A stretch of 64,000 nucleotides of DNA from Paraconiothyrium sp. Pb-2020. Lineage: Eukaryota; Ascomycota; Dothideomycetes; Pleosporales; Didymosphaeriaceae. The position numbers and the translations under genes are program-made. The stretch covers positions 2,523,286-2,587,285 of the forward strand of contig JAJUBI010000004.1 of NCBI GenBank assembly GCA_022419385.1. The letters run 5' to 3'. Of the stretch, positions 34,947 through 44,914 are shown piece by piece; the stretch's first letter is position 1, and each line of letters opens with the position of its first letter. Under the pieces are notes generated by a model. That model saw only the letters and a program-made list of their open reading frames with translations, searched no databases and had not been told where the DNA came from.

Positions 34947-35747
34947 CTAGCAGTACCAGCCGCCATCGATAGGCATCGCAACCCCCGTGATAAACGAACT
35001 CGCGTCCGAGATCAGGAATTCGATTAAAGGAGGGACTTCCTTCTGATCTGCAGCCCGTTTCAAGCAAAGAAGAAGTCAGTGTCCATCTTGGTTCCTCTAA
35101 TCTCAGCAGACTTTCTGAACATGGGTGTATCGATAGGCCCGCTAGAAGTATGTTTAGCAAAATTTCAGGATTCAGGCAGGGATAACGTACGGGCAGAAGC
35201 AGTTCACACGAATATTCTTTGCACCCAACTCCTTAGCTGCACTTCTAGTCATTCCAACAACAGCGTGCTTCGACGCAACGTAAGGCATAGCTTTCGCAGA
35301 GCCAATAAGTCCAAGGATGCTGGCTGCATTTACGATCGCACCGCCCTCGTTCATAACAGGTGCTTGAGCTCGCAGACAAAACATGAGACCTTTGGTGTTG
35401 ACGCTGAAGATGAAGTCCCAATCATCGTCGTCGAGCTCTGCAACACCAGCCGTGTTGTTCTGTCGTCCGATTACACCAGCAAGATTCGCGGCGCCGTCCA
35501 ACTTGCCGAATCTGGAGACGGTGGCTGATATCCAGTCTTCTACAGACTTTCTGTTGCTGACATCGACAACCGTCGCCATGACTTCAGCACCGGAGGACTG
35601 AAGCTCGGCTTCAAGATCCTTCAACGGCTTTTCTTGGACATCGGCAAGTGATAATTTTGCGCCTCTGCTGGCGAAGAGGCGTGCAGTCTCGAGACCCATA
35701 CCGGAGGCCGCGCCTGTGATAACGATAATTTTGTCCTTGAGAGACAT
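34947..35747 (-). pseudogene. Short-chain dehydrogenase with a 3' frameshift
   Basis: Exon 1 (35747-35191) begins MSLKDKIIVITGAASGMG and carries SDR features: DVSNRKSV, NLAGVIG, the catalytic Ser in NAASILG and Y-V-A-S-K. The intron (35190-35142) joins NCFCP to GPIDTPMFRK. The frame then reaches GTKMDTDFFFA and a TGA at 35062-35060. The conserved SDR ending KEVPPLIEFLISDASSFITG, then GVAMPIDGGWYC, is intact but in a frame one base off, from 35063 to the TAG at 34947. No intron joins the two. The active-site half is complete, so a shortened product could be made, but the C-terminal part that shapes substrate binding would be lost. A single-base sequencing error is the main alternative. Confidence 0.75.
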
Positions 35748-36235
35748 GATGATCGTGTATACGTGTATAAGTCAAGATGATCGTTCCTGGATAAGTTGGT
35801 TATTGCGATCGCTACTCGTTTTATTGAGTGTATGCTGATGATGCCCACCTATAAGGCCTGTGTATGGTACTACATATAAGCTTGCTGTAACACAGCCAGC
35901 ACTCCCGAGCATCCATGCTATGTCATCGGCGTAGTCTCCGAGATTCCGAGCCATGTTTGTAGTGGGGATCATGAACGAGGAAGAAGTTTCCCGGGCAGAT
36001 CGGAGGTTCACGTACCCCGCAGTAGGACATCGGGGGCTTGGCGGTGAAGTGCACCTCTCGCGACGCGACGCGACGCGGCGGAAGATTATCACCCATGCGC
36101 CTCCGACCGCACGCCTCCGAGAACGATGCGCACCCGTCACAACGCAATGGGGAGCAGTTCATCCGAGGCGGGCTGCTGCCTCGATTTAAGCTACGCGTTT
36201 CATGATCGCTCCCTTTCACACTTACCGCTCGCATC
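35748..36235. promoter_or_regulatory. Divergent promoter between SDR and AtuA genes
   Basis: 488 bases shared by the disrupted SDR (minus) and the AtuA gene (plus). At 36059-36078 there is a tandem CGCGA-CGCGA-CGCGA-CGCGG repeat, giving repeated ACGCG cores. Several CGG triplets, the half-sites of Zn2Cys6 regulators, are scattered here, as is usual in GC-rich DNA. Confidence 0.5.
36059..36078 (+). repeat. Pentanucleotide tandem repeat with ACGCG cores
   Basis: Three CGCGA units and one CGCGG unit in a row, in the shared SDR/AtuA promoter. ACGCG is the core recognised by MBF-type factors in fungi; a role here is not shown. Confidence 0.6.
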
Positions 36236-38321
36236 ATGTCGTCGCTCTCGAAGTTGATCTCCAACCTTTCAAACGGCACATCCAATGGCACTTCCTACGA
36301 TACCTCCGATGGCACCAGCAAGAAACGGCCGGTACGCATCGCAGGCGCTTCAGGCGGTTTCTCCGACCGGCAACGCGCCATCAGTTCCCTCGCGAAACTC
36401 GACGTTGACGCCATAGTAGGCGATTGGCTCTCGGAATGCACAATGACATTGCATGGCGCGCAAAAGGTGGAGAACGAGAAGCTGCGTTTGGAGGGAAAGC
36501 TCTTGGAGGAACCCGCTGGCCTCTTTGATCCTACCTTCTTAGAAAACTTGGCACCAGCATTGCCTGAAATCGCTGGAAAAGGAATCAAGGTCGCAGTCAA
36601 TGCCGGCGCGTGCGATACGCAGCTACTCGCAAAAATTGTTGCTGAGGAGGTAGCGAGGCAAAATCTTGATCTTAGGGTCGCGTATGTGGAAGGAGATGAG
36701 GTCACACACACGGTATTTCGGTGAGCCTAATCTGAAAAGTGGGGTGGCGTAACTGAAGAGAGTAGGTTGATTAAGGAAGGCAACAAGTTCCTCAGTCTTA
36801 TGACCGGAGAGAACCTCGAAGATTGGGGATACACGCCCATATTTGCGCAATGTTATCTGGGTGGCGCTGGTATTGCGGAAGCGCTGAACAACGGCGCCGA
36901 TATAGTGGTATGCGGTCGCGTTGCGGATGCTGCTCCATCAATTGGTGGTACGTCACATGAAACCTATTCAAACTAGTTCTAACAAACGAAGTGGGTATGT
37001 GGTGGCATGGATGGGATCGGGAGAAAGATTTCGACCAGATTGCGGGCAGCTTGATATGCGGTCATCTCATTGAGTGCGCAGCTTATGTATGTGGCGGCTA
37101 CTTCTCTGGCTTCAAGCGATTGATGCAGGGCTGTCACAATCTTGGCTTCCCCATCGCTTCCTTATACGGTGATGGCAGCTGCACTATCGAAAAAGAGCCA
37201 AACACTGGTGGCGAGGTTTCTATAGGTACAGTAGCCTCCCAACTGCTATACGAGATCCAAGGGCCACTGTACTTTGGCTCTGACGTAACAGCATGCCTTG
37301 AAGGGGTCGTCATGACAGAAGAAGGCAAGGACCTTGTCCGTGTTACTGGTGTAGAGGGTCTCCCACCGCCTACAACCACAAAAGTCGGCATGACCGCTTT
37401 CGGTGGCTACCAGGCCGAGTTCCATATTTACATCTGTGGCATCGACCTCGAAGCCAAAGCCGAGTGGATCGAGCGCCAGATTCGCTACTCCGCTGGCGAA
37501 GCAGTCAAGGAACTCTCCTGCTTCAAGTTCAGCCTCAACGGGTACTGTCCAGATAATCCTCGAAATCAAGATGTTGCAACTTGCGATTTGCGCGTCTTTG
37601 TGCAGACAAAGAACAAGAAACTGGTCGATAAATCTACGTTGGACGTGCCGGGGTTCAACAGGTGGTGCATGGATAACGGTTTGCAGGGCTGCCCAGGCTG
37701 GACGCTGGGTAATGACCAGCGGCTGTCAGAGGGCAAGGTTTACTATGAGTACTACGTCAGCCTGATTCCGCAATCAGAAGTACAACACCGCGTTACATTA
37801 CCCTGGCTTGAGGATATGACGATCGACATACTTCCACCCAACTGTATGAAGGAGTATCCTCGTGACCAACCAAGCTACGAGACGAAGGAGCCGGTAGACC
37901 TAAAGATGTTAGGGCCTACCACGCGAGGACCTTTGGGTGAGTCTGCTCGATATTCGTCCAATGTGTGATCGTTACGAACTGATCTGGAACAGGATGGGTC
38001 GTTGGTTGCCGCTCGGGTGACAAAGCCTCGGATGCAAATGTTGGCTTCTACGTTCGCAATGACGATGAGTGGGACTGGCTTCGCTCATTACTCTCCACCG
38101 ACAAGATCAAGCTCATGCTTGATGAGGAGTACAAAGGTGGTAAGATTGAGCGTTTCGAGATACCTGGCATTCGTGCTGTCCATTTCTTGCTCAGAGATCA
38201 TCTTGATCGCGGCTTCAACTCAACAAGTACGTACGATACGCTGGGCAAGAATGTGGGAGAATATCTGCGTGCAAAATGGGTGGATATTCCAAATCGCTTT
38301 CTGGCGAGAGGGCGGTTCTGA
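36236..38321 (+). CDS. AtuA-family (DUF1446) protein with C-terminal ferredoxin-fold-like domain
   Basis: Four exons (36236-36720, 36766-36947, 36992-37936, 37993-38321) give 646 residues. After an Asn/Ser/Thr-rich leader comes RIAGASGGFSDRQRAISSLA, then LDVDAIVGDWLSECTM, KVAVNAGACDTQLL, NNGADIVVCGRVADAAPSIG and WWHGWD: the AtuA domain. The last 110 residues, starting WVVGCRSGDKASDANVGFYV and running to AVHFLLRDHLDRG, form the smaller domain that follows AtuA in many proteins. AtuA is encoded in the bacterial acyclic-terpene utilisation cluster, but its biochemical role is not settled. No targeting signal is clear. It is divergent from an SDR and upstream of a Zn2Cys6 regulator. Confidence 0.88.
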
Positions 38322-38597
38322 GCCAATTCCCGACTTATCAAGCCCACTCTATCCGCGAAGTCTTCTGCATGTTCTGTAGTTCTTGGGCATAAACCCTGTC
38401 ACAGTATCATTTGTTATCCAGCAAATAAGCACTGCAAGAACCGTAGTCCGCGGAGCAACTCTTGTTAGATGGTGCGGACCCTGCTTTCCACCCAATCTGG
38501 TCATTGAACAGCGGCACCGCTTAACCTTTTCCACTAGAATCCGGGGCCCGCCCACCTCTCCTTAGTGTGGTCGATCACATCTCCATAGTCTACATAC

Positions 38598-41067
38598 ATG
38601 GCTATTGCACAGTATGGATATCTCCGCACTGTCTTTCTTCGCTTCTTCATTTTCCTGAAGCTGACGTCTTCTTTCGCAATGATGAACCCCGCCGCAGAAA
38701 CAGAGATCTCCGCCAGAAGAAGACGTAGAGCCTCGACGGCGTGCCTACACTGTCGAAAGAGCAGGATTAGATGTAAAGTCGAAATGGGCTTCAGTAGCTG
38801 CACACCATGCAGACAAAGTAGTGTTAATTGCGCATTTGATTCAACAGACGGAAGAAAGAACCGGGCGAACTCTAAGGCTGTTGCAAACGAACTTAAGGAC
38901 CGTATTCGACATCTTGAATGTCTTCTTCGGCAGACCAGACCAGATCAACTGATCGATGATGCACTCCATGCCCCATCGCAACCATCGCTACAGCAATCCA
39001 ACTCTCCCCACCCTACCGACTCTGAATCCGGATCCCAACTCACTCCGACCTACAATGAAGAGCCCCCACCATACAGAGATTCAACTCAACCAGTCACATC
39101 GTCCCAGTGCCAGTCCCAACGAAGAGAACAACAAAACAGATTCATGCTAGCCAAGCTCATACCTCACCCCGTAAAGTTCGATATGTCGGCCGGTCGCGTC
39201 CGCTTTTTCGGTCCCACAACAAATATGCACATTCTCTCGCGCCCAGCTTCCGACACCTCACGCGCTCCCGGTCCCTTCTGGCCCATCTCCACCCTCGTGC
39301 GCACCCTCAGTCCCGAAACGCACGACTACCTCATTGACCTGTTCTTCGATTGCCATAATTCTGCGCTCCACATCGTGCATAAATGGGCTTTCTTCGACGA
39401 TCTTAGAACTGATGGCACGCAATTCTATTCGAATTTCCTGCATATGACGATGCTTGCGGAAGGGTACCGGTATTCGGATAAGGGGCGAGAGGATATTAAG
39501 AAACTTGCGGCGCCGGACGGGACACCTGATTCGAGCATATTCCATACAAAGGCGAAGAAGATGGCAGAGCAAGAGTTGGTCAAGCCTGGTGGAATACCGT
39601 CGATACAAGCGTTCTTTTTGTTGGCGGATTTGGAAGTGGGGGTGGGGCGTGATGATACCGGGTGGATGTTTGCGGGAATGTCGTTTCGGTTGTTGTTCGA
39701 TGTCGGACTGCATGTTGATCCAAGCGAGCTGAATTTGACGGATCGCGAAGTACAGATCAGGCATATGGTGCTGTGGGCTTGTATCATGAACGATGTGTAA
39801 GCTACTAATACCCCGTCTCATGGACTTTGCAGGGCTCTGCGACTGATCGATAACCAGATATTGGGCCTTATACCTCGGTCGTCCGACTGTCCTCAAATCC
39901 TCCGATATTGCGCCCACATGTCTAGAGAAGGACTTTGACCGCCTAATTGAGAGCCAGACGCGAACTTATGCGTACGAGAAGACGATCGAGACTGAGGTCT
40001 ACGAAGCGCTACTACAACTCATGGATCTACTCGAGCCTCTCTGCCAGACTACTTCGATAGGCAAGAATACAAAGCCTTCCGACTCTTACCTGAGAATAGC
40101 AACACTAGATCGCACGTTGAACGATTGGTACGCGGAGCTACCCGAGCGACTGCGCTGGACGGAAGACAATGTCCGCACAGCGCCATCGAGCTTTTACCTG
40201 TTACAGTATGTGTGCCATCAATGACATAGTGAAAAGCAGCTCAATCGGAACAGCACACAATACCACACAGCCCTCATCCTCATCCATCGCAGCTTCCCCA
40301 TCCAACTTTCTGCCCACAGGTCCTCGTCCCGCTCCGGTTTATCCGACCTCGGCATACTTTCCCATAATCTTTGCGTCAACAACGCCATCCGCATCGCAGA
40401 AATCATATCTTCCTACCGCAATCGTTATCCACTGCAACGCATCTTCGTGACCGGCCTACAGCACGTCGGCACAGCAGCCACAGCTCTGATGGCCGAGATC
40501 AGCATGCTACAAGGCGCGCAGGACAGCCCAGAACGTGAGCGGTTACTTGACTGTTTGAGTGGGCTCAGCGAGGATATGAAAGCAATGAGTGAGACATATC
40601 AGCCTGCAGTACTGATGGCGAGCGTGGTTAGACATTTCATTCGCGGGCCTGGCGAAGTCTCAACGTCAACCACGATTCCTTCACCTCCCCCAACTCAGAA
40701 AGATCGCACCCTCGCCATCGGCCCAGAGCTATCCAAAAACACTATTCCCCCATGCTTCTCCACCTCCACAAGCCGCGAATCCGCATCCGCCTCCACCTTT
40801 GCAGACCCTCCAGCTCTCTTGCCCCGGGACTCCGCCACACCGCTCAGCGCGCAGCCCGCCTTATTCGATATCAGTGGGGGACTTCCGAGTTTGCCGAGTA
40901 GTTGGTTCGAGGAGATGGACTGGAAAGAGGATAACGAGTTTTTGAGCTTGATGGGATTGAAGGATATGCATGGGGTGAGTCGTGGGATCGGAGGCGGGCT
41001 GAGGATTGGATTTGAATAGGTGGGTGGAGCGGAGGCGCGAGGGCGTGAGGGCGAGAGGAGCTATTGA
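38598..41067 (+). CDS. Zn2Cys6 transcription factor with fungal_trans domain
   Basis: Exons 38598-39796, 39858-40205 and 40254 onwards. The zinc cluster is CLHCRKSRIRCK with CTPC and NCAFD (six Cys). A basic/coiled linker (LKDRIRHLECLLRQ) follows. The fungal-specific regulator domain includes LIDLFFDCHNSALHIVHKW, WMFAGMSFRLLFDVGLHVDP, VYWALYLGRPTVL and HTALILIHRSF. Two 3' ends are possible: a direct stop at 41017-41019 (770 residues), or a 45-base intron at 40975-41019 (GTGAGT...AATAG) followed by a stop at 41065-41067. The first ATG gives a hydrophobic leader odd for a regulator; the Met at 38679 (MMNPAAETEIS) is the likelier start. It sits next to the AtuA and SDR genes and could control them. 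Confidence 0.85.
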
Positions 41068-41295
41068 TGATCTTGAAGCACTGAGGTAAGATCGGCTGTT
41101 TGCTTCATACATCTTTGGGTTACGCAGTAACTGACGCGAAAGTTCACCTCGACAGATGAGCCATTGTCGTAGAAAAGCGATCGGGCCGATTGTAAAGGTC
41201 ACTGCAGGTATTGGCAAATTTTCCGAGCGAAGTCAGTTGATTATCAACACAATGAGAGTGTTTGGATTCCATGTTATACCATCGCAAGCAGTACT

Positions 41296-42366
41296 CTAGT
41301 ACTTGATCACAACCTTTACCCCAGACACGCCTGCCTTGTTCTTCTCTAAACCTTCCTGTAGCTTCTCAAGACCACCTTTCAAGACCTCGACATGATTCGG
41401 CTTGAACTTGCCGTTAGCGATCCATCCCTGCTCTCCACCAAGATTGTCCGTCAGCGCCGTGATCAGATACCGCAGATGCGGCGCCAGCGCAAGGCCCAGG
41501 ATCTGCTGAACTGCGACATAGGGCTCCTCTGATTCGCCGAGCTTCTTCGCCTCTTCGTCCACTCGCATGACAATAACCAATCTCGAGTTCTTCGTGTTTG
41601 TAGACTGCAAAATCTCCACTCCTAGCAATTGCGTCTGCTTGACTGAGATTGAATCAAACACAAATTCCAGCGGGAGGCCTTCTAGCGCTTTTTGGAAGTC
41701 GTTCACACTGGAAGTATTACGGTCCAATACCACGTGCGCTCCAAGCTTCTTGAGGTAATCATGATGCGCTGTGCTCGCATTTGTGACAATGCGCTCAAAG
41801 CCCGACAGCCTCGCCAGCTGGATCGCATACTGGCCAACCGACGAACTACCCCCCAGAATTACAACAGCCTTTCCCTTGCCCACCTCACTTCCGCCCTCAT
41901 CCCACGGCGTTTTCAACCCCTGTCCCGTCTTGTCGTAGAACGCAGCCGCGGCCGCATGCGTAGCCAGCACAATGCCCGCCGCCTCCTCATCAGAGATGTT
42001 CTTTGGTGTCTTCGCAACAATCTCAGCGGGAAGTTTGATGTACTCCTGGAAGGTAGAGACGTCGTCATCGCCGTATGCAGACTGGAAGAACACACGCTCC
42101 CCAACACTGAAATTGGAGACATCGTCTCCGACGGCGGCTACTGTGCCTGCGCCGTCGGAGCCTAGGATGGCAGGATACTGCCAATTGGGCACAATGAGAT
42201 TGATTCCATAATCGCGGAGCTTCCAATCGACCGGGTTGATCGCGGTGGCCGTGATCTTGATTGCGATTTCGTTGGGTTTGAGCTTGCCGAGGGTGCGCTC
42301 GGCTATCTTGGGTGCTTCCCCTTTGGCGTGGATGTAGGCTGCACGGTGACTTTGGGGAACTGACAT
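41296..42366 (-). CDS. Medium-chain dehydrogenase/reductase, quinone- or enoyl-reductase-like
   Basis: Single exon, 356 residues from the ATG of MSVPQSHRAAYIH. The frame stays open upstream to 42552, but a TATATAAG at 42472-42479 argues that this part is leader. The GroES-like N-domain has ATAINPVDWKLRDYG and LGSDGAGTVAAVGDDV. The Rossmann domain has VVILGGSSSVGQYAIQLAR for NADP(H). The zinc-binding cysteines of true alcohol dehydrogenases are missing. This matches fungal zinc-free MDRs (CipB- or enoyl-reductase-like), some of which serve secondary-metabolite pathways as separate trans-acting reductases. Substrate unknown. It may belong with the neighbouring SDR/EthD/AtuA genes. Confidence 0.85.
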   Translation of the reverse strand: MSVPQSHRAAYIHAKGEAPKIAERTLGKLKPNEIAIKITATAINPVDWKLRDYGINLIVPNWQYPAILGSDGAGTVAAVGDDVSNFSVGERVFFQSAYGDDDVSTFQEYIKLPAEIVAKTPKNISDEEAAGIVLATHAAAAAFYDKTGQGLKTPWDEGGSEVGKGKAVVILGGSSSVGQYAIQLARLSGFERIVTNASTAHHDYLKKLGAHVVLDRNTSSVNDFQKALEGLPLEFVFDSISVKQTQLLGVEILQSTNTKNSRLVIVMRVDEEAKKLGESEEPYVAVQQILGLALAPHLRYLITALTDNLGGEQGWIANGKFKPNHVEVLKGGLEKLQEGLEKNKAGVSGVKVVIKY

Positions 42367-42471
42367 TGTGAACTGAGTAAATATGGACGGGGCTGTTTCT
42401 TGTAAAGTTTTAAATACTTGACCTGCATGTGATTGAGGAGTGACGCCAGATGTACCGTGCCTTGGGTGATG

Positions 42472-42479
42472 CTTATATA
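42472..42479 (-). promoter_or_regulatory. TATA box of the MDR gene
   Basis: TATATAAG on the minus strand, 106 bases upstream of the ATG at 42366 and downstream of the alternative ATG at 42552. It supports the shorter protein. Confidence 0.5.
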
Positions 42480-43236
42480 AGCCACTGTTCCCACTTCGTC
42501 CCACATTACTCCACACAACGGCCAGGAACATCACGCTAGGACTTTCTTTCATCCTCTCGGTATAAATTCTTTGCTCGGTATATCAGCTCCCTATTCCCTC
42601 TTTACCAAGGTACGGGAGCCTAACGTAACTTCGATTACTCAACTATTTGACAAAGCCTAATAGAGTGTTGATTTCTTTCCTAAAGCGCATGCTACGTGGT
42701 AATCAGCTGCGACCGGACGGAATCATGATCCGAAAAGTCTGTGCGCAACTCTTGGACGTTATCATTACGTATCTTTCAGGATGCCAGCTTGGTCTCGGGT
42801 CATTTATACCTAGGTATCCGAACATGTAGAACAGTAGCTTCATGCTCATTGATAGGAATGGATTTTAATTAGCCAGTGTCTTTATGACATCTTTAAGTGC
42901 GACTCCAACATCTGCAGGAGAATTAATCATGCCGTTACCGCAAGCAGCGTCTCGATCCCATCCCGAATGAAGAATAACCAGGGAGGAATGATTGGATGCA
43001 TTGAAGTCACGAAATGCAAAATTGTATTGCTAGCCAAATCAGGTAATTTTTCTCGTCCAATTGTACCTTGAATACATAATCACTGACACACCGCAAGAGA
43101 TGACCAAGATGATATCAGACGGGAACTTCGCAGGTATTACAAAGAATATAATTTTCAGCTTCAGCAAACAATGGACAAGCTTCAATTGATCCATGATCCT
43201 ATAGCCGGTGCCTGACCTCAAGAACGATACAAAAAT
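42480..43236. other. Intergenic between minus-strand genes
   Basis: Upstream part of the MDR promoter and 3' flank of the permease gene. AT-rich near 42.85-43.2 kb. No gene seen. Confidence 0.4.
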
Positions 43237-44914
43237 CTACCTCCCGAAATATTTCCTCTCAAAGTACCTGGCAACAGCATAGCTCACGAATGCGAATGCA
43301 AACCCGAGCTCAAAGCCAACATCGCCCCCGTACGGCGCCTCTCCAGCGTGCAGTGCAATTGGCCCGACAAACCAAACCTGACTCATACCCGTTACCATAC
43401 CCGCAACGCCGCAACAGAACGCGAAAACAGCAGCAATACTGGGAGGAAGCTTTGACGGCTGGTCGTAAGTGGAGGGGTCGTACGCGGACATGCTACGGCG
43501 GTAGAGGAGATGTTCGGCAAATGCCACGCCCTCGTAAATGGCGAGCCAGTAACCTAGACGACGTCAGCATGAAATTGAAAACTGTATCTCGACGCCAAAA
43601 GCTTACCAATGAAGTTCATGAAGTTCTCAAGGACCTCTTCAAAGTGCGAGTACCCAGGAATCGCAATTGCAATATACACTCCTGTCGCAATGGTCGTCCA
43701 AACGAATCTCGGCACGCGCTGCGTCCATCGCCCCAAAACTTGCATAGTCAACGCAACCGAGTAAATATTCGGGCAATTGTTGGCAATAATCGACAACGCC
43801 AAAACGACTAGGCAAAACTTGCCGAAGCCTCCCAACGGTGGGAAAAGAACAGCTGCGAGGAGTCCACCGGTTCCAGAAGCAGTGTAGCCTTCCATGTAGG
43901 GGTTGTTTCCGTCATTGATCGTCGTAGCCGTCATGATCGCAATGCCGAGAAACTCAGTGAAGAGTAGAGGAATCATCAGACCAATCCAGACCGCGCCAAA
44001 AACCTTCTTCCTCGATTGGTTTACTGGCTGATACACAGTGTAATCCGCAGCGTAGCTCGTCCACCCCGTAGCAAACCCGTACACGACACTGCCAAAGCTG
44101 AGCACACTGCCCAGTTCCGACGTCCCGTGGCCCATTGGCAGATTTACAAAGGCGCCAGAATGTGCGAATTCTCCAAGGACGATGAGGAAAACGATGAAAG
44201 TCGGGATCCAGCTCCAGAACTCGTATGCATGCACGACCTTGTACCCGAAAAACGTAACTAGTAGCGTTCCCACGGCGATGACCACGATGCCCGCCCAGCC
44301 CGGAACATCGTTGTTGACTGCGTGAAGCAGCTGGGCGCCGACAATGCTGTTTACGGAGCTCCATCCGATGCATGCAAGCACGTTAAAGAAGGCGATGAGC
44401 TTGACGCCCCACCAGCCGAACCAGAAGCGGGAGAGGACCATCTGGCGCAGGCCGAACCGCGGGCCGAAAGTGCTAAAGTAGCATACGGAGATGACGCCTA
44501 GAATGTTGAAGAAGAGGCAGGTGAGGATTGCGTCGACGAAGCCGAGGAAGAAGAGCTTTTGCGCGAGCAGACCGATGGCGAAGGAGGAGATGACCATGTT
44601 GGCGGAGAGCCACTGGTCACGTATTAGTTCATGTGTCTATGTTTGGAAGCCGTCCTGTTTCCCCTCATATCTGATCAGAAGGTGCGTAGAGGAAGAATTA
44701 CCATAGTTCCAACATTCAGCAATGAATGATCGTCGCGTTCATCATCAGGTACGCGTTCGATACCTCTCTGCTCGACATGCAGTTTTCCAGCCAGTCGCTG
44801 TAGCTTCGCGTACGTGCTGGTACCATATTCAAATGTTTCACCAGGCACTGCGCCATCGTGCGCGGATCCAACTCTTACTGCTTCCTTCTCGATGTCGAAG
44901 GGAGAGGAAGACAT
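43237..44914 (-). CDS. NCS1-family purine/cytosine permease (Fcy type)
   Basis: Three exons (44914-44702, 44612-43607, 43553-43237) give 511 residues. The N-tail MSSSPFDIEKEAVRVG is hydrophilic, as in Fcy proteins, and includes LAGKLHVEQRGIERVPDDER. Twelve or so hydrophobic helices follow, with WLSANMVISSFAIGLL (helix 1), FGPRFGLRQMVLSRFWFGWW, GWSSVNSIVGAQLL and SYAADYTVYQPVN. The G-P-x-x-G-x-R-Q-M/L motif and the S-Y-A-A-D-Y segment are typical of purine-cytosine permeases that take up nucleobases with protons at the plasma membrane. Exact substrate (cytosine, adenine, guanine or hypoxanthine) cannot be set from sequence. Confidence 0.88.

Noticed and set aside
42367..42552. 62-residue N-terminal extension of the MDR protein
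   Set aside because: The TATA box at 42472-42479 lies inside it and the family starts at the downstream Met.
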